A stretch of DNA of 30,485 bases, from positions 1-30,485 of the forward strand of contig CAKTQR010000027.1 of assembly GCA_934597175.1 (NCBI GenBank). Direction: 5' to 3'. A program made the translations under genes and the position numbers. The DNA comes from an uncultured Oscillospiraceae bacterium (GTDB lineage Bacteria > Bacillota > Clostridia > Oscillospirales > Oscillospiraceae). A model generated the notes under the pieces. The model saw nothing but the letters and a program-made list of their open reading frames with translations, was not told where the DNA came from and made no database searches. Below, piece by piece: positions 14,650 through 23,133 of this stretch. Numbering within the stretch: position 1 is the stretch's first letter; every line of letters begins with the position of its first letter.

Positions 14650-16938
14650 TTATGTCAACTTAAAAATTTCAACCGACATAGGCGGGACGAGCTTTGCCTC
14701 GCAGCCTCCCAAAAGCGGTGTGCCGTCAAACGGCACGGTGTAATAATCGTCGGAGCGATTGATAACACAGACAATTTTCTCGTTATCCACCCGCCGCAGG
14801 ATGATGATGACATCCGCAGTCGGGGTAAGAACTTGCATGTCGCCGCCCGTCAGGGCAGCGGAGGAGCGGCGTATCTTGCCAAGTCGCACATAATAATTAT
14901 GTAAACCACTATTTGACGGCTCAAACGGCATGCGGTTGAACGGATCACGCCCGCCGTCGAGACATTCCTCGTCGCCGTAGTACAGACAGGGAACACCCGG
15001 TACACAGTATTGTATTGCGGCGCACAGTCTCTGAAGCCGTGTCGCCCGATTTCGCTGCTCCTCGGTCAGCGTGAGCTCTGACTGCTGCGAGCGGTCAAGT
15101 GCTTTGACATCGTAGTCGAACGCAAGCGCCGTGTGCAGCCGCTCCACATCGTGCGAGCCGAGCAGATTCATAAGGCAGCGGTACATCGGCTGCGGGTAGT
15201 TGTGATATTGCCCGAGCAGGAAATCACGCAGCTCAAAGGCGGTTTTCCTGCCAAGTGCAAAATCTATGACCGCCGAACGGAACGGGTAGTTCATCACCGA
15301 ATCGAGCGAGTAGCCGAGGGCGTAGTCTCGCATCTTGCCGTAGCTGTTTTTCGTCACGGCATCCTCCCAGACCTCGCCGATTATGACGCTGTCGGGCTTT
15401 TCCGCTTTTGCTGCGTCACGGATAAGGCTCAGCACCTCGTCCGGCAGCTCGTCTGCGACATCTATCCGCCAGCCGGATGCACCGAGTCTCAGCCAGCGGC
15501 GCACGATGCTGTCATCACTGCGGATCATATAGTCCTGCCACGCTTCGTTTTGCTCGTTGACCTCGGGCAAGTCCCTAAAATTCCACCAGCAGCGGTAGTT
15601 GTCGGGAAAATGGCGAAAGTCGTACCACGGGTAAAATTGCGACTGCGTGCTCTGGTAAGCGCCGAGCGTCGGGTAGCTGCCGTAACGGTTAAAATAGATG
15701 CTGTCAGCGCCCGTGTGTGAGAAAACGCCGTCATTGATAATGCCGATACCGAGCCGTGCAGCCTCGGCACATAGGTTTACATAATCCTGCTCATCGCCCA
15801 ATATCGGGTCGATTTTGCCGTAATCGGAGGTGTCGTAGCGGTGGTTGCTGCGGGCCTCGAAAACGGGATTTAAGTAAATAACTCCGACACCGAGCTCCTT
15901 CAGATACGGGAGCTTTTTTGTTATCCCACGCAGGCTGCCGCCGTAAAAATCATCGGGTGCGTAGTCGGTCTCAAACTCCCGAGCCTGCCATCTGACCGGC
16001 TCGTTGATGCTCCCATGCAGCTCCGGCGTTTGTCCGAGTGCGCTGTGATACTCGATACCATCTCTTGCGTCGCCGAAGCCGAAGCGGTCGGGAAAAATCT
16101 GATACATAATGCGCCCGGCAAACCACTCGGGCGTTTTATACCCACGCTTATACACCGTGAGCCGAAATCCGTCACTCGCAGCGTCGCTCAAAACGGAAAA
16201 ATGCCCGTCACCACACGGGCAAAGCCGGCGCTCGCCGTTCTCGGTCCTAAGCTTAAAGCGATACCAAAGCGCCGCCGGTTTCTCCGGCACAAAGCTGCAC
16301 GAAAAACTATCGCCGTCCAGCTGCATGTCGTATTCGGCGCTGTAACCGTCTGTGTAAACGCAAAGTGCTGCACTCTTGACTCCACCGAAGCTGCGGACGC
16401 AGAGCTTTACTTCGCTGCCGTCCTCGACTGCGCCGATAGGGGAGCGGTAAGCCTCGTCATACGCATCGTGCACCGCAAAGCCAAAGCTTTTTAGCGCATT
16501 ATTAAGCACCGCCTGCAAGTTCGCCGTCCTCGGCTGAACACCGTGCAGCCAGGGAATTTCCGTTGCGGCACTGTCCTTGCCGAAGCAGCGGACGACGATA
16601 GCGCAGGCATCAAAAATACCCAAGCCGCAGTCGTCGAGCAGCACACGCAGAAGCTCGGCGGGAATAAGGTTTTGGCGCTCGACCGGCAGAAATTCGTGCA
16701 CAAAATCGAGCGAAAGACCGCTATTCTTGCACCGCTCGACGGCGTAATTAACAGTTGCCGAGCAGACAAGATAAGCGCAGGTGTTCTCATCGGCATCATC
16801 GAGCACAGACCAGTTTTGCCCGTCATAGCTCAGCTGATAGCTGCGCTCATCGTGATAAGCAATGCTCAGTTTGCCGTCATTTGACCAAAGCTCATCATAG
16901 CCGCCGCAGGTTTTTTCGATGCGTGTCACAGCATCCAT
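14650..16938 (-). CDS. GH13 alpha-glucan hydrolase with a phosphorylase-like N-terminal segment
   Basis: 762 residues. Residues about 275-760 form the alpha-amylase (GH13) barrel of neopullulanase/cyclomaltodextrinase type: IMYQIFPDRFGFGD; region I DGVFSHTG (403-410); region II GWRIDVADE with nucleophile D493; region III GEVWEDA with E522; region IV GSHDVER with D597. Residues about 165-260 look like the N-terminal beta-sandwich of such enzymes. Residues about 55-125 are extra. They read YLVCSATVNYAVERCKN, then IPAELLRVLLDDCGL and DACAIVVRCFG, which resembles the alpha-glucan phosphorylase stretch YF-CA-SV-DI-RR ... IPELLRVLIDE ... WDDAWAI. It is the third gene of the glgB-glgA operon and overlaps glgA by 13 bases, so it probably trims or debranches stored glucan. 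Confidence 0.9.
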   Translation of the reverse strand: MDAVTRIEKTCGGYDELWSNDGKLSIAYHDERSYQLSYDGQNWSVLDDADENTCAYLVCSATVNYAVERCKNSGLSLDFVHEFLPVERQNLIPAELLRVLLDDCGLGIFDACAIVVRCFGKDSAATEIPWLHGVQPRTANLQAVLNNALKSFGFAVHDAYDEAYRSPIGAVEDGSEVKLCVRSFGGVKSAALCVYTDGYSAEYDMQLDGDSFSCSFVPEKPAALWYRFKLRTENGERRLCPCGDGHFSVLSDAASDGFRLTVYKRGYKTPEWFAGRIMYQIFPDRFGFGDARDGIEYHSALGQTPELHGSINEPVRWQAREFETDYAPDDFYGGSLRGITKKLPYLKELGVGVIYLNPVFEARSNHRYDTSDYGKIDPILGDEQDYVNLCAEAARLGIGIINDGVFSHTGADSIYFNRYGSYPTLGAYQSTQSQFYPWYDFRHFPDNYRCWWNFRDLPEVNEQNEAWQDYMIRSDDSIVRRWLRLGASGWRIDVADELPDEVLSLIRDAAKAEKPDSVIIGEVWEDAVTKNSYGKMRDYALGYSLDSVMNYPFRSAVIDFALGRKTAFELRDFLLGQYHNYPQPMYRCLMNLLGSHDVERLHTALAFDYDVKALDRSQQSELTLTEEQRNRATRLQRLCAAIQYCVPGVPCLYYGDEECLDGGRDPFNRMPFEPSNSGLHNYYVRLGKIRRSSAALTGGDMQVLTPTADVIIILRRVDNEKIVCVINRSDDYYTVPFDGTPLLGGCEAKLVPPMSVEIFKLT

Positions 16939-18410
16939 AGATAGAGCCTCGCATACTCGCAGGCAGACTTTTTAAAGCTGAAATCGGCCTCCATGGCGCT
17001 GCGGATAAGTGCTTTCATCGTGTTCGGCTTGCGGTAGCAATCCATTGCGAGCAGCATTGCGTCCTTCATCTCGTGCGCATTAAAGTCTGCAAATGAAAAG
17101 CCCGTGCCCTCGCCGGTAAATTTGTTGTACGGCGTGACCGAATCCTTGAGCCCGCCCGTTTCACGCACGATAGGCAGCGTGCCGTAGCGCATGGCTATCA
17201 TCTGCGAGAGACCGCAGGGCTCAAATCGGGACGGCATGAGCAGGAAATCCGCACCGGCGTACACCTTGTGAGATAACTCTTCGTTATAGCCGATGTAGGC
17301 GCAGAGTCTGCCCTTCCAGCGGCTCTCAGCAGAGCGCATGAAGTCCTCATAGCACTTGTCGCCCGTGCCGAGAACGAGAAACTGCATGTTGTTATACTGC
17401 ATCAGCTCGTCAATCATGCACTCGACAAGCTCAAAGCCCTTTTGCTCGGTCATGCGTGTGACCATTGCAAAAAGAGGAACATCCTCACGCTGCTCAAGAC
17501 CGGTGAGCTCTTGCAGCCTGAGTTTACATAACTTCTTACCACTCAACCGACCCTTGTGGTAGTTCGCTGCGATCGCAGGGTCGGTAAAGGGGTTGAAGAT
17601 CTTTACATCAATACCGTTTATTATACCCGAAAGCTCGTTTGAGCGAGCGCTCAAAATGCCCTCGAGACCCTCGCCGAAATAGGCGGTCTTTATCTCCTCG
17701 GCATAGGTGGGGCTGACGGTATTTATCCTGTCCGCAAACACGCAGCCGGCCTTTAAAAAGCTTGCGCAGCCGTTGAGCTCCATAAACTCCGGTGTGTAGT
17801 ATTTATCCTCAACGCCGAGCAGATCCTGAACATAATCAAAGCCGAATTTGCCTTGAAATGCAATGTTATGTATCGTCAGCAGCCAGCGGGTGTCGGCGTA
17901 TAGATCGCCGTATTGCGTCTTTGCCAGCATGGGCAGCATGGCGGTGTGCCAGTCGTTGCAGTGGACAACATCGGGCGCAAAGCCGAGGTTAGGTATCGCA
18001 TCCAGAACGGCACGGGTGAAGAAGGCATACTGCTCGCCCTCCTCGTAGCCGCCCTTGTAAATTTTGTCGCCGAAATAAAACTCGTTGTCGACAAGATAAA
18101 CATACACACCGTCAAGCTCCAGCCGCTCGATGCCGCAATACTGCGTGCGCCAGCCGAGGTTTACATAAAAGTCAAACATGTGCTCGACCTTGTCTGCGTA
18201 TTTATCCTTAATGCAGCGGTGATACGGAGTTATGATCCTTGCGTCGATGCCGAGCATTTTAAGCGACTTCGGCAGCGTGCCTACAACATCGGCAAGCCCG
18301 CCGGTCTTTGAAAGCGGCGCACATTCGGCGGCAGCAAGCAGAACATCGGGCAGCTTCCTGCGCCCCTTTTCGTCGAGGATTGCTTTAAACTCCTTCTTCA
18401 TTTTTATCAC
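16926..18410 (-). CDS. glgA: Glycogen synthase (ADP-glucose type, GT5)
   Basis: 494 residues from a GTG; an ATG three codons later (18401) is also possible. It adds glucose from ADP-glucose to growing alpha-1,4-glucan. The N-terminal half has the glucosyl-donor motif LSKTGGLADVVGTLPK. The C-terminal half has VTRMTEQKGFELVE, then PSRFEPCGLSQMIAMRYGTLPIVRETGGL with the retaining-transferase Glu and the second glycine loop. Length and motifs match bacterial GlgA. The start overlaps the glgB end by 26 bases (17 with the ATG), and it overlaps the GH13 gene at its own end. Confidence 0.95.
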   Translation of the reverse strand: MIKMKKEFKAILDEKGRRKLPDVLLAAAECAPLSKTGGLADVVGTLPKSLKMLGIDARIITPYHRCIKDKYADKVEHMFDFYVNLGWRTQYCGIERLELDGVYVYLVDNEFYFGDKIYKGGYEEGEQYAFFTRAVLDAIPNLGFAPDVVHCNDWHTAMLPMLAKTQYGDLYADTRWLLTIHNIAFQGKFGFDYVQDLLGVEDKYYTPEFMELNGCASFLKAGCVFADRINTVSPTYAEEIKTAYFGEGLEGILSARSNELSGIINGIDVKIFNPFTDPAIAANYHKGRLSGKKLCKLRLQELTGLEQREDVPLFAMVTRMTEQKGFELVECMIDELMQYNNMQFLVLGTGDKCYEDFMRSAESRWKGRLCAYIGYNEELSHKVYAGADFLLMPSRFEPCGLSQMIAMRYGTLPIVRETGGLKDSVTPYNKFTGEGTGFSFADFNAHEMKDAMLLAMDCYRKPNTMKALIRSAMEADFSFKKSACEYARLYLWML

Positions 18411-20307
18411 TCATCCTTTCGGGAATATACTCAAAGTATACGGCACTCAGCGGCGGCAGGTCTATCTGTGCGCTGTACGGCAGCTCACCAAACGGCTCAT
18501 TGCGGCTCTTGATAGACTCAACATTATGTAAACCACCACCGCCGAAGCGCACATCGTCGCTTGAGAGCACCTCACGCAAAACGCCCTTTTCGGGAAGCCC
18601 GATGACGAAGCCACGGTGCTCGTTCGGGATAAAGTTGCAGGCGCAGACAAGATAGCTGGCCTTATCCGCCCTTGCCGAGCGCAGGAACGCAATCGAGCTG
18701 CGGTCCTTGTCGTTGACATTCAGCCACTTAAACCCGTCCCACGACTTGTCGCAGTCGTAAAGGGCGGGGCAGGCGGTGTAAAGCCTGTTCAGCGCCCGGT
18801 AATACTCCCGCAGCTTCTCGTGCATGGGGTAGTCCAGCAGCAGCCAGTCGAGGCTTTGCTCGTAGTTCCATTCGATGAACTGCCCGAACTCCGAGCCCAT
18901 AAAGCACAGCTTCTTGCCCGGGTGCGCAAATTGGTAGCCGTACAGGCTGCGCAGGGTCGCAAACTTCTGCTCGTATGAGCCGAACATCTTATCCAGCATC
19001 GATTTTTTGCCGTGCACGACCTCGTCATGCGAATAGGCGAGGATAAAGTTCTCCGAAAAGGCGTACATCATTGAAAATGTGAGCTTATCGTGCTTGCCGG
19101 AGCGAAACAGCGGGTCGGTGGCAAAATAATCGAGCGTATCGTGCATGTAGCCCATGTCCCACTTGAAGCTGAAGCCCAGCCCGCCGACCGACGGCGGCAT
19201 GGTGACCATGGGGTAGGCTGTCGACTCCTCAGCGACGGTGATAGCCCCCAGGTACTCGGACAAGACGGCGGTGTTGAGCTTGCGCAGAAACTCGACAGCG
19301 GCAAGGTTAATGTTGCCGCCCTCGGCGTTCGGCGTGTATTCGCCGGGCTTTCTGCCGTAGTTGAGGTACAGCATCGAGCTCACGGCATCGACACGGATAC
19401 CGTCAATGTGGTAATTTTCAAAAAAGCAGCATGCCGAGGAGATGAGAAACGACTGCACCTCGGGCATGGCGTAGTCAAAAATGAGCGTGCCCCACTCGGG
19501 GTGGTCTGCCATGCGCTTTTCCTTGCACTCAAAAAGCCTCGTGCCGTCAAACAGCGCAAGCCCATGTTCATCCCGGGGAAAGTGCGCCGGGACCCAGTCC
19601 ATGATAACGCCGATGCCGGCATTGTGCAGGATATCGACAAACTCTGCAAACTCGTCGGGCGTGCCGTAGCGGGAGGTGGGGGCGTAATAGCCTGTGACCT
19701 GATAGCCCCACGAGCCGGGAAAGGGGTACTCGGTCAGGGGCAGCAGCTCAATGTGCGTGTAGCCCATGTCGGTGCAATAGCCTGCAAGCTCATGCGCAGC
19801 TTTAACATAATTAACGCTGCCGTCGGGCTCGGTTTTCCACGAGCCGAGGTGCAGCTCGTATATCGACATCGGCTGTGTGAACGCATCACGCTTCGAGCGC
19901 CTGTCCATGTACTCGCCGTCAGACCAATTATAGCTGCCTGTCCAGACCTTCGACGCCGTGTCGAGCCCCGTCTGCGACCAGCGGGCAAAGGGGTCTGACT
20001 TAAACACCCTCTTGCCGCCCTTTTGCGTGACGCAGTATTTGTACAGATCGCCGTTACTAAGCCCATCGACAAAGCAGACCCACATCGTGCCGCACTTTTC
20101 CATGGGAGTTGCCTCCGTGTCCCAACCGTTGAAGTCGCCGACAAGGCTCACAGCCTCGGCGTTCGGCGCCCATACCACAAAGCGGTGCATATTCGCTTCC
20201 GGCAGGTAGCGGCAGCCCAGCAGCAGCCACGCCTTGCGGGCATCGCCCGTGTTAAACAGGAAAATATCGTCCTGCGGCAGGTATTTATCCGTTAGTGACT
20301 TATCCAT
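18385..20307 (-). CDS. glgB: 1,4-alpha-glucan branching enzyme (GH13)
   Basis: 640 residues from the chosen start. It cuts alpha-1,4 chains and rejoins them as alpha-1,6 branches. The N-terminal CBM48 module has FVVWAPNAEAVSLVGDFNGWD. The barrel has YELHLGSWK, YTHIELLPLTEYPFPGSWGYQ, IDGIRVDAVSSMLY with the catalytic Asp, TVAEEST with the catalytic Glu, and LAYSHDEVVHGK. The ATG at 20307 has GGAG six bases upstream. In-frame starts at 20337 and 20454 would lie in the promoter or in a repeat, so they are rejected. It leads the glgB-glgA-GH13 operon. Confidence 0.95.
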   Translation of the reverse strand: MDKSLTDKYLPQDDIFLFNTGDARKAWLLLGCRYLPEANMHRFVVWAPNAEAVSLVGDFNGWDTEATPMEKCGTMWVCFVDGLSNGDLYKYCVTQKGGKRVFKSDPFARWSQTGLDTASKVWTGSYNWSDGEYMDRRSKRDAFTQPMSIYELHLGSWKTEPDGSVNYVKAAHELAGYCTDMGYTHIELLPLTEYPFPGSWGYQVTGYYAPTSRYGTPDEFAEFVDILHNAGIGVIMDWVPAHFPRDEHGLALFDGTRLFECKEKRMADHPEWGTLIFDYAMPEVQSFLISSACCFFENYHIDGIRVDAVSSMLYLNYGRKPGEYTPNAEGGNINLAAVEFLRKLNTAVLSEYLGAITVAEESTAYPMVTMPPSVGGLGFSFKWDMGYMHDTLDYFATDPLFRSGKHDKLTFSMMYAFSENFILAYSHDEVVHGKKSMLDKMFGSYEQKFATLRSLYGYQFAHPGKKLCFMGSEFGQFIEWNYEQSLDWLLLDYPMHEKLREYYRALNRLYTACPALYDCDKSWDGFKWLNVNDKDRSSIAFLRSARADKASYLVCACNFIPNEHRGFVIGLPEKGVLREVLSSDDVRFGGGGLHNVESIKSRNEPFGELPYSAQIDLPPLSAVYFEYIPERMSDKNEEGV

Positions 20308-20335
20308 CTTATGCTCCAAAACATTTGATACACTC

Positions 20336-20364
20336 ATTATAAACGCAATCGCCCATAATTCCAA
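20336..20364 (-). promoter_or_regulatory. Promoter of the glgB-glgA-GH13 operon
   Basis: On the minus strand, TTGGAA and a perfect TATAAT lie 17 bases apart. The start site would fall near 20329, leaving a leader of about 22 bases that contains GGAG before the glgB ATG. Confidence 0.75.
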
Positions 20365-20401
20365 TAACTTTTTGACAATCGGGCTTTGTGCAATTATAAT
20401 T

Positions 20402-20663
20402 AAGTTGACGGGAGCCGAGCCCCTATCGGTTTTGACGGGCAGCTTTCCGCCCATGCTTCGCTAAATCCCTAGCCCATATATGTCCATTATGGCCGTCGGG
20501 CTTTATCTTTGCCTGAACGAAAATCTGCTCCGTCAAAACTGCAAGGCATCTGTCAGTAGTGCTTATTGAGGGAAGTTCGTTCTTCTCTAGTGAAGGCGGG
20601 GCGCAGACTGTCAAGGTAAAATGGCGCACTGACAGACGATAGGGATTCGGCTCCTGCCAACTT
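20402..20663 (+). repeat. Structured MITE-like repeat, copy 1
   Basis: A 262-base non-coding element with imperfect 27-base terminal inverted repeats (20402-20428 and 20637-20663; 23 of 27 match). Nested inside are stem A, GGTTTTGACGG (20428-20438) with CCGTCAAAACT (20530-20540), and stem B, CTGTCAGT (20550-20557) with ACTGACAG (20628-20635). TTA occurs at both edges and might be a target duplication. It fills most of the gap between the glgB promoter and the glyoxalase gene. Copy 3 is a homologue in reverse orientation and copy 2 shares the core. No transposase is encoded. Confidence 0.82.
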
Positions 20664-20689
20664 TATGTATTAAATTACGGAGGTGCGGA

Positions 20690-21091
20690 ATGTTTTCCTT
20701 TAACCACTTTAATTTCAATGTCCTCGATCTCGAACGCAGCCTCAAGTTTTACGAAGAGGCGTTCGGGCTCAAGCCCGTCCGCGAAAAGCTCGCTTCCGAC
20801 GGCAGCTTTAAGCTCGTCTTTCTCGGCGACGGCGTGACCGATTTCCGACTTGAGCTTACTTATATGACCGAGCGCACCGAGCCGTACGATCTCGGCGAGC
20901 AGGAATTCCACCTCGCCTTTGTCGCCGACGACATGGAAAAGGCACACGCCCTGCACGAGAAAATGGGCTGCATCTGCATGGATAACCCGGGCATGGGCAT
21001 CTACTTCGTAACAGACCCTGACGGCTACTGGATCGAAGTCATCCCACCTAGAAAAAATGTCTGTCCGGCCAAGGACGGCACAAAACAGTGA
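20690..21091 (+). CDS. Glyoxalase I-like VOC-family protein
   Basis: 133 residues. Two paired beta-alpha-beta-beta-beta units of the VOC fold are visible. All four metal ligands of glyoxalase I can be placed: His in NHFNFNVLDLERSLKFYEE, Glu in RLELTYMTE, His in EFHLAFVADDMEKA, and Glu in YWIEVIPP. Glyoxalase I isomerises the methylglyoxal-thiol adduct; the thiol used here is unknown. GGAGGTGCGG precedes the start. The last ten or so codons (after PPRKN) lie inside the inverted-repeat arm of repeat copy 2, so the element supplies the C-terminal tail and stop codon. Copy 1 lies just upstream. Confidence 0.88.
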   Translation: MFSFNHFNFNVLDLERSLKFYEEAFGLKPVREKLASDGSFKLVFLGDGVTDFRLELTYMTERTEPYDLGEQEFHLAFVADDMEKAHALHEKMGCICMDNPGMGIYFVTDPDGYWIEVIPPRKNVCPAKDGTKQ

Positions 21092-21261
21092 TAAATCGGT
21101 TTTGAGCGGCCTATTTCCGCCCATGCTGCGCAAAAATCCCCGGTAATACACAAAGTATTGCCGGAGATTTGTTGACTTGCCTGAACGAAAATAATCTCGC
21201 TCAAAACTGCTGCGCACCCCAAAGGGCACTTTCTCCCTGTCTCGCACCGTCCTTGGTCGGA
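21064..21261 (+). repeat. Structured MITE-like repeat, copy 2
   Basis: A 198-base element bounded by TCCGGCCAAGGACGG (21064-21078) and a 14-of-15 inverted copy (21247-21261). Inside is stem A again, here GGTTTTGAGCG (21098-21108) with CGCTCAAAACT (21198-21208). Both sides differ from copy 1 yet still pair. Other shared pieces are TTTCCGCCCATGCT and TTGCCTGAACGAAAAT. An apical hairpin of about 16 base pairs (21134-21149 with 21155-21170) is unique to this copy. The element overlaps the glyoxalase 3' end and separates it from the converging SSB-like gene, with no other terminator between them. Confidence 0.8.
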
Positions 21262-21279
21262 AAAAGCAGAGACTAAGGA

Positions 21280-21888
21280 TTATGTAAACTCGGCTATATC
21301 CGTCACCGAGACCTCGAAGGCGGTTTTCTCGACGGGGTCTCCGCCGACTATCTTTATATAATTGCGGCTTTGTATCCTGCCTTCAAGCGTGACCATTGTG
21401 CCGGTGTCCCACTCGGCGGCCTCACGGGCCTTGAGCCCCCATGTGATGCAGGGCAGATAATCGCTCCTGCCGTAGCGGCGATTCACGGCGAGCATGAGGT
21501 CGCAGATATCCCTGCCCATCGGTGTCATGCGCAGATTCGGCTTTTTGCACAGCGTGCCGATAAGGTGCACCTCGTTGAGGTCGTCATCGTCGCACAGGCA
21601 AAGCTCCTTTGCAAACACGGTGATGACGAGCTTTGCGCCCTCGCCGCTTTTGTTGTTGAACGAGCGCAGCTCGCCGGTGACGCAAATTTTCTCCGCCTCC
21701 CGCAGCTCGATGCTCTCCATCAGCTCATCACGCACGATGATGTTTACTTTGTCCGTTGCGCCGGAGAGCCTTGCCACCTCGAGCGGGAAGATGTAGAAGC
21801 TTTCGCCTCTGCCGGAGTGCGAAAAGACGGGGGTGGCAGCGATGATGCCGCAAAGGCGGGCGGTGTTTCTGCTTATGTTTTCATCCAT
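21280..21888 (-). CDS. Tandem OB-fold protein, single-stranded DNA-binding-like
   Basis: 202 residues with two successive OB-fold units. The first (about 8-95) has LCGIIAATPVFSHSGRGESFYIFPLEVARLSG, an SSB-like first strand. The second (about 103-200) has NEVHLIGTLCKKPNLRMTPMGRDICDLMLAVNRRYGRSDYLPCITWGLKAREA, close to the SSB core. There is no acidic flexible SSB tail, so it is unlikely to be the main replicative SSB, which normally ends in DDDIPF-like residues. A similar two-OB protein is common in Clostridia by my recollection. A clear promoter was not found. Confidence 0.78.
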   Translation of the reverse strand: MDENISRNTARLCGIIAATPVFSHSGRGESFYIFPLEVARLSGATDKVNIIVRDELMESIELREAEKICVTGELRSFNNKSGEGAKLVITVFAKELCLCDDDDLNEVHLIGTLCKKPNLRMTPMGRDICDLMLAVNRRYGRSDYLPCITWGLKAREAAEWDTGTMVTLEGRIQSRNYIKIVGGDPVEKTAFEVSVTDIAEFT

Positions 21889-21947
21889 TGTTTAAACCTG
21901 ACCTTAATTAAAATGATAATTTGTTAAATTATATTAGGGTCGGGAGC

Positions 21948-21976
21948 TTGAATATGACGGACGGATAGAATATAAT
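21948..21976 (+). promoter_or_regulatory. Promoter of deoC
   Basis: TTGAAT (21948-21953) and a perfect TATAAT (21971-21976), 17 bases apart, with GAAAGGA before the ATG at 22012. Confidence 0.75.
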
Positions 21977-22011
21977 CACACTAATAATTAAGTAGACGAA
22001 AGGATAATATT

Positions 22012-22668
22012 ATGGATATTAAGGACATTTTGAAGATGTGCGACCACACCCTGCTGAGGGTCGACTGCTCGGCAGACGAGATAAAGACCCTGTGCGATCA
22101 GGCGATGAAGCACGAGTGCGCTTCCGTGTGCATCCCGCCCTGCCATGTTGCTGGCGCAAAGCGCTATGCCGGCGATAAGCTCAAGATCTGCACCGTTATA
22201 GGCTTCCCCAACGGCTATATGACCACCGCCGCCAAGGCATTCGAGGCCGCCGATGCCGTCAAAAACGGCGCTGACGAGATAGACATGGTCATTAACCTGT
22301 CCATGGTCAAGGACGGCTGCTGGAGCGATGTTCTCGCCGATATAAAGGCCGTGCGCCAGGCGTGCCTCGGCAAGGTGCTCAAGGTCATTATCGAGTGCTG
22401 CCTGCTTACCGAGGAGGAGAAGATCCGCATGTGCTCTATCGTCGCCGAGGGCGGGGCAGATTTTATAAAGACCTCCACCGGCTTTTCCAAGGGCGGCGCT
22501 ACCCGCAGCGATGTCGAGCTTCTGCGCAGGTACAGCCCCGAGAATGTTCAGGTCAAGGCAGCCGGCGGCATTTCTTCGATAGAGGACGCAGAGGACTTTA
22601 TTGCCCTCGGCGCAACGAGACTCGGCACGAGCCGCATCGTGAAGCTCGCCGAGGCGCAGGAGGCTTAA
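22012..22668 (+). CDS. deoC: Deoxyribose-phosphate aldolase
   Basis: 218 residues, the normal bacterial length. The enzyme splits 2-deoxyribose-5-phosphate into glyceraldehyde-3-phosphate and acetaldehyde, the last step of deoxynucleoside breakdown. The Schiff-base lysine is K153 in FIKTSTGF, the second lysine K182 in VKAAGGI, and D91 lies in ADEIDMVIN. It is transcribed alone; no deoxynucleoside phosphorylase lies nearby. Its stop codon overlaps the stop codon of the converging membrane-protein gene by four bases. Confidence 0.95.
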   Translation: MDIKDILKMCDHTLLRVDCSADEIKTLCDQAMKHECASVCIPPCHVAGAKRYAGDKLKICTVIGFPNGYMTTAAKAFEAADAVKNGADEIDMVINLSMVKDGCWSDVLADIKAVRQACLGKVLKVIIECCLLTEEEKIRMCSIVAEGGADFIKTSTGFSKGGATRSDVELLRRYSPENVQVKAAGGISSIEDAEDFIALGATRLGTSRIVKLAEAQEA

Positions 22669-23036
22669 GTCAGCAGCCTTCGCAGTCCGCTGCACAGGTA
22701 CAGCCCGGGCACGGACAGAACAAACCATAAAAGACTGAACAGGGGACACACCTGTCCCAAAATGTTATAGGCACGGTCGGAGTAGTCCCAGATATGCCAG
22801 CCCAATGTTATGTTAACCAAATATCCGGCACTGAACTCCACCGTGCTGATAACTATTGCGCTCAAAAGGCATTTAATAAGCAGGGGAAGCGTGCTGCCGC
22901 CTATGATGTACATGAGCGTGAAGCATGCCCCGCCGCACAGGAGCATCGTCCAGTGCGTCCAGCCCCGCCATATAAGTTCGAGCAGGCCGTAGAGCCCTGC
23001 ACCGATGATATAAACAAGCAAAAATTCCAAATCCAT
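22665..23036 (-). CDS. CmpB-type putative ABC-transporter membrane protein (PF06541-like)
   Basis: 123 residues from the ATG at 23036; an ATG at 23078 is also in frame. Four hydrophobic helices can be seen. LLELIWRGWTHWTMLLCGGACF and GWHIWDYSDRAYNILGQVCPLFSLLWF match what I remember of the putative ABC_trans_CmpB family of Firmicutes. The family's role is not established. Reading further upstream would enter the infC promoter region and looks like low-complexity antisense, so the long form is rejected. The ribosome-binding site is poor (CGGAG only two bases from the ATG). Confidence 0.75.
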   Translation of the reverse strand: MDLEFLLVYIIGAGLYGLLELIWRGWTHWTMLLCGGACFTLMYIIGGSTLPLLIKCLLSAIVISTVEFSAGYLVNITLGWHIWDYSDRAYNILGQVCPLFSLLWFVLSVPGLYLCSGLRRLLT

Positions 23037-23098
23037 CACTCCGATGATATTTTCCCCGCAAAATGAGAAAAATATCATGGGAAACAAGGAAAAATTAC

Positions 23099-23127
23099 TT
23101 GACATTGAGGTGCGGGACTGATATATT
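23099..23127 (+). promoter_or_regulatory. Promoter of the infC-rpmI-rplT operon
   Basis: A perfect TTGACA (23099-23104) and TATATT (23122-23127), 17 bases apart. It reads into a leader of about 150 bases with an attenuator hairpin. Confidence 0.8.
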
Positions 23128-23133
23128 AATAGA

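Noticed and set aside
20308..20454. A longer N terminus for the branching enzyme, starting at 20454
   Set aside because: It would cross the operon's own -35/-10 and enter repeat copy 1. The ATG at 20307 has GGAG at good spacing.
20400..20665. TTA at both edges of repeat copy 1 as a target-site duplication
   Set aside because: Three A/T bases in an A/T-rich flank are weak evidence, and copy 3 shows no matching duplication.
20675..21247. A 190-codon minus-strand open reading frame through repeat copy 2 and the glyoxalase gene
   Set aside because: Its first third is translated from the repeat and the rest is antisense to the glyoxalase. The open frame comes from base composition.
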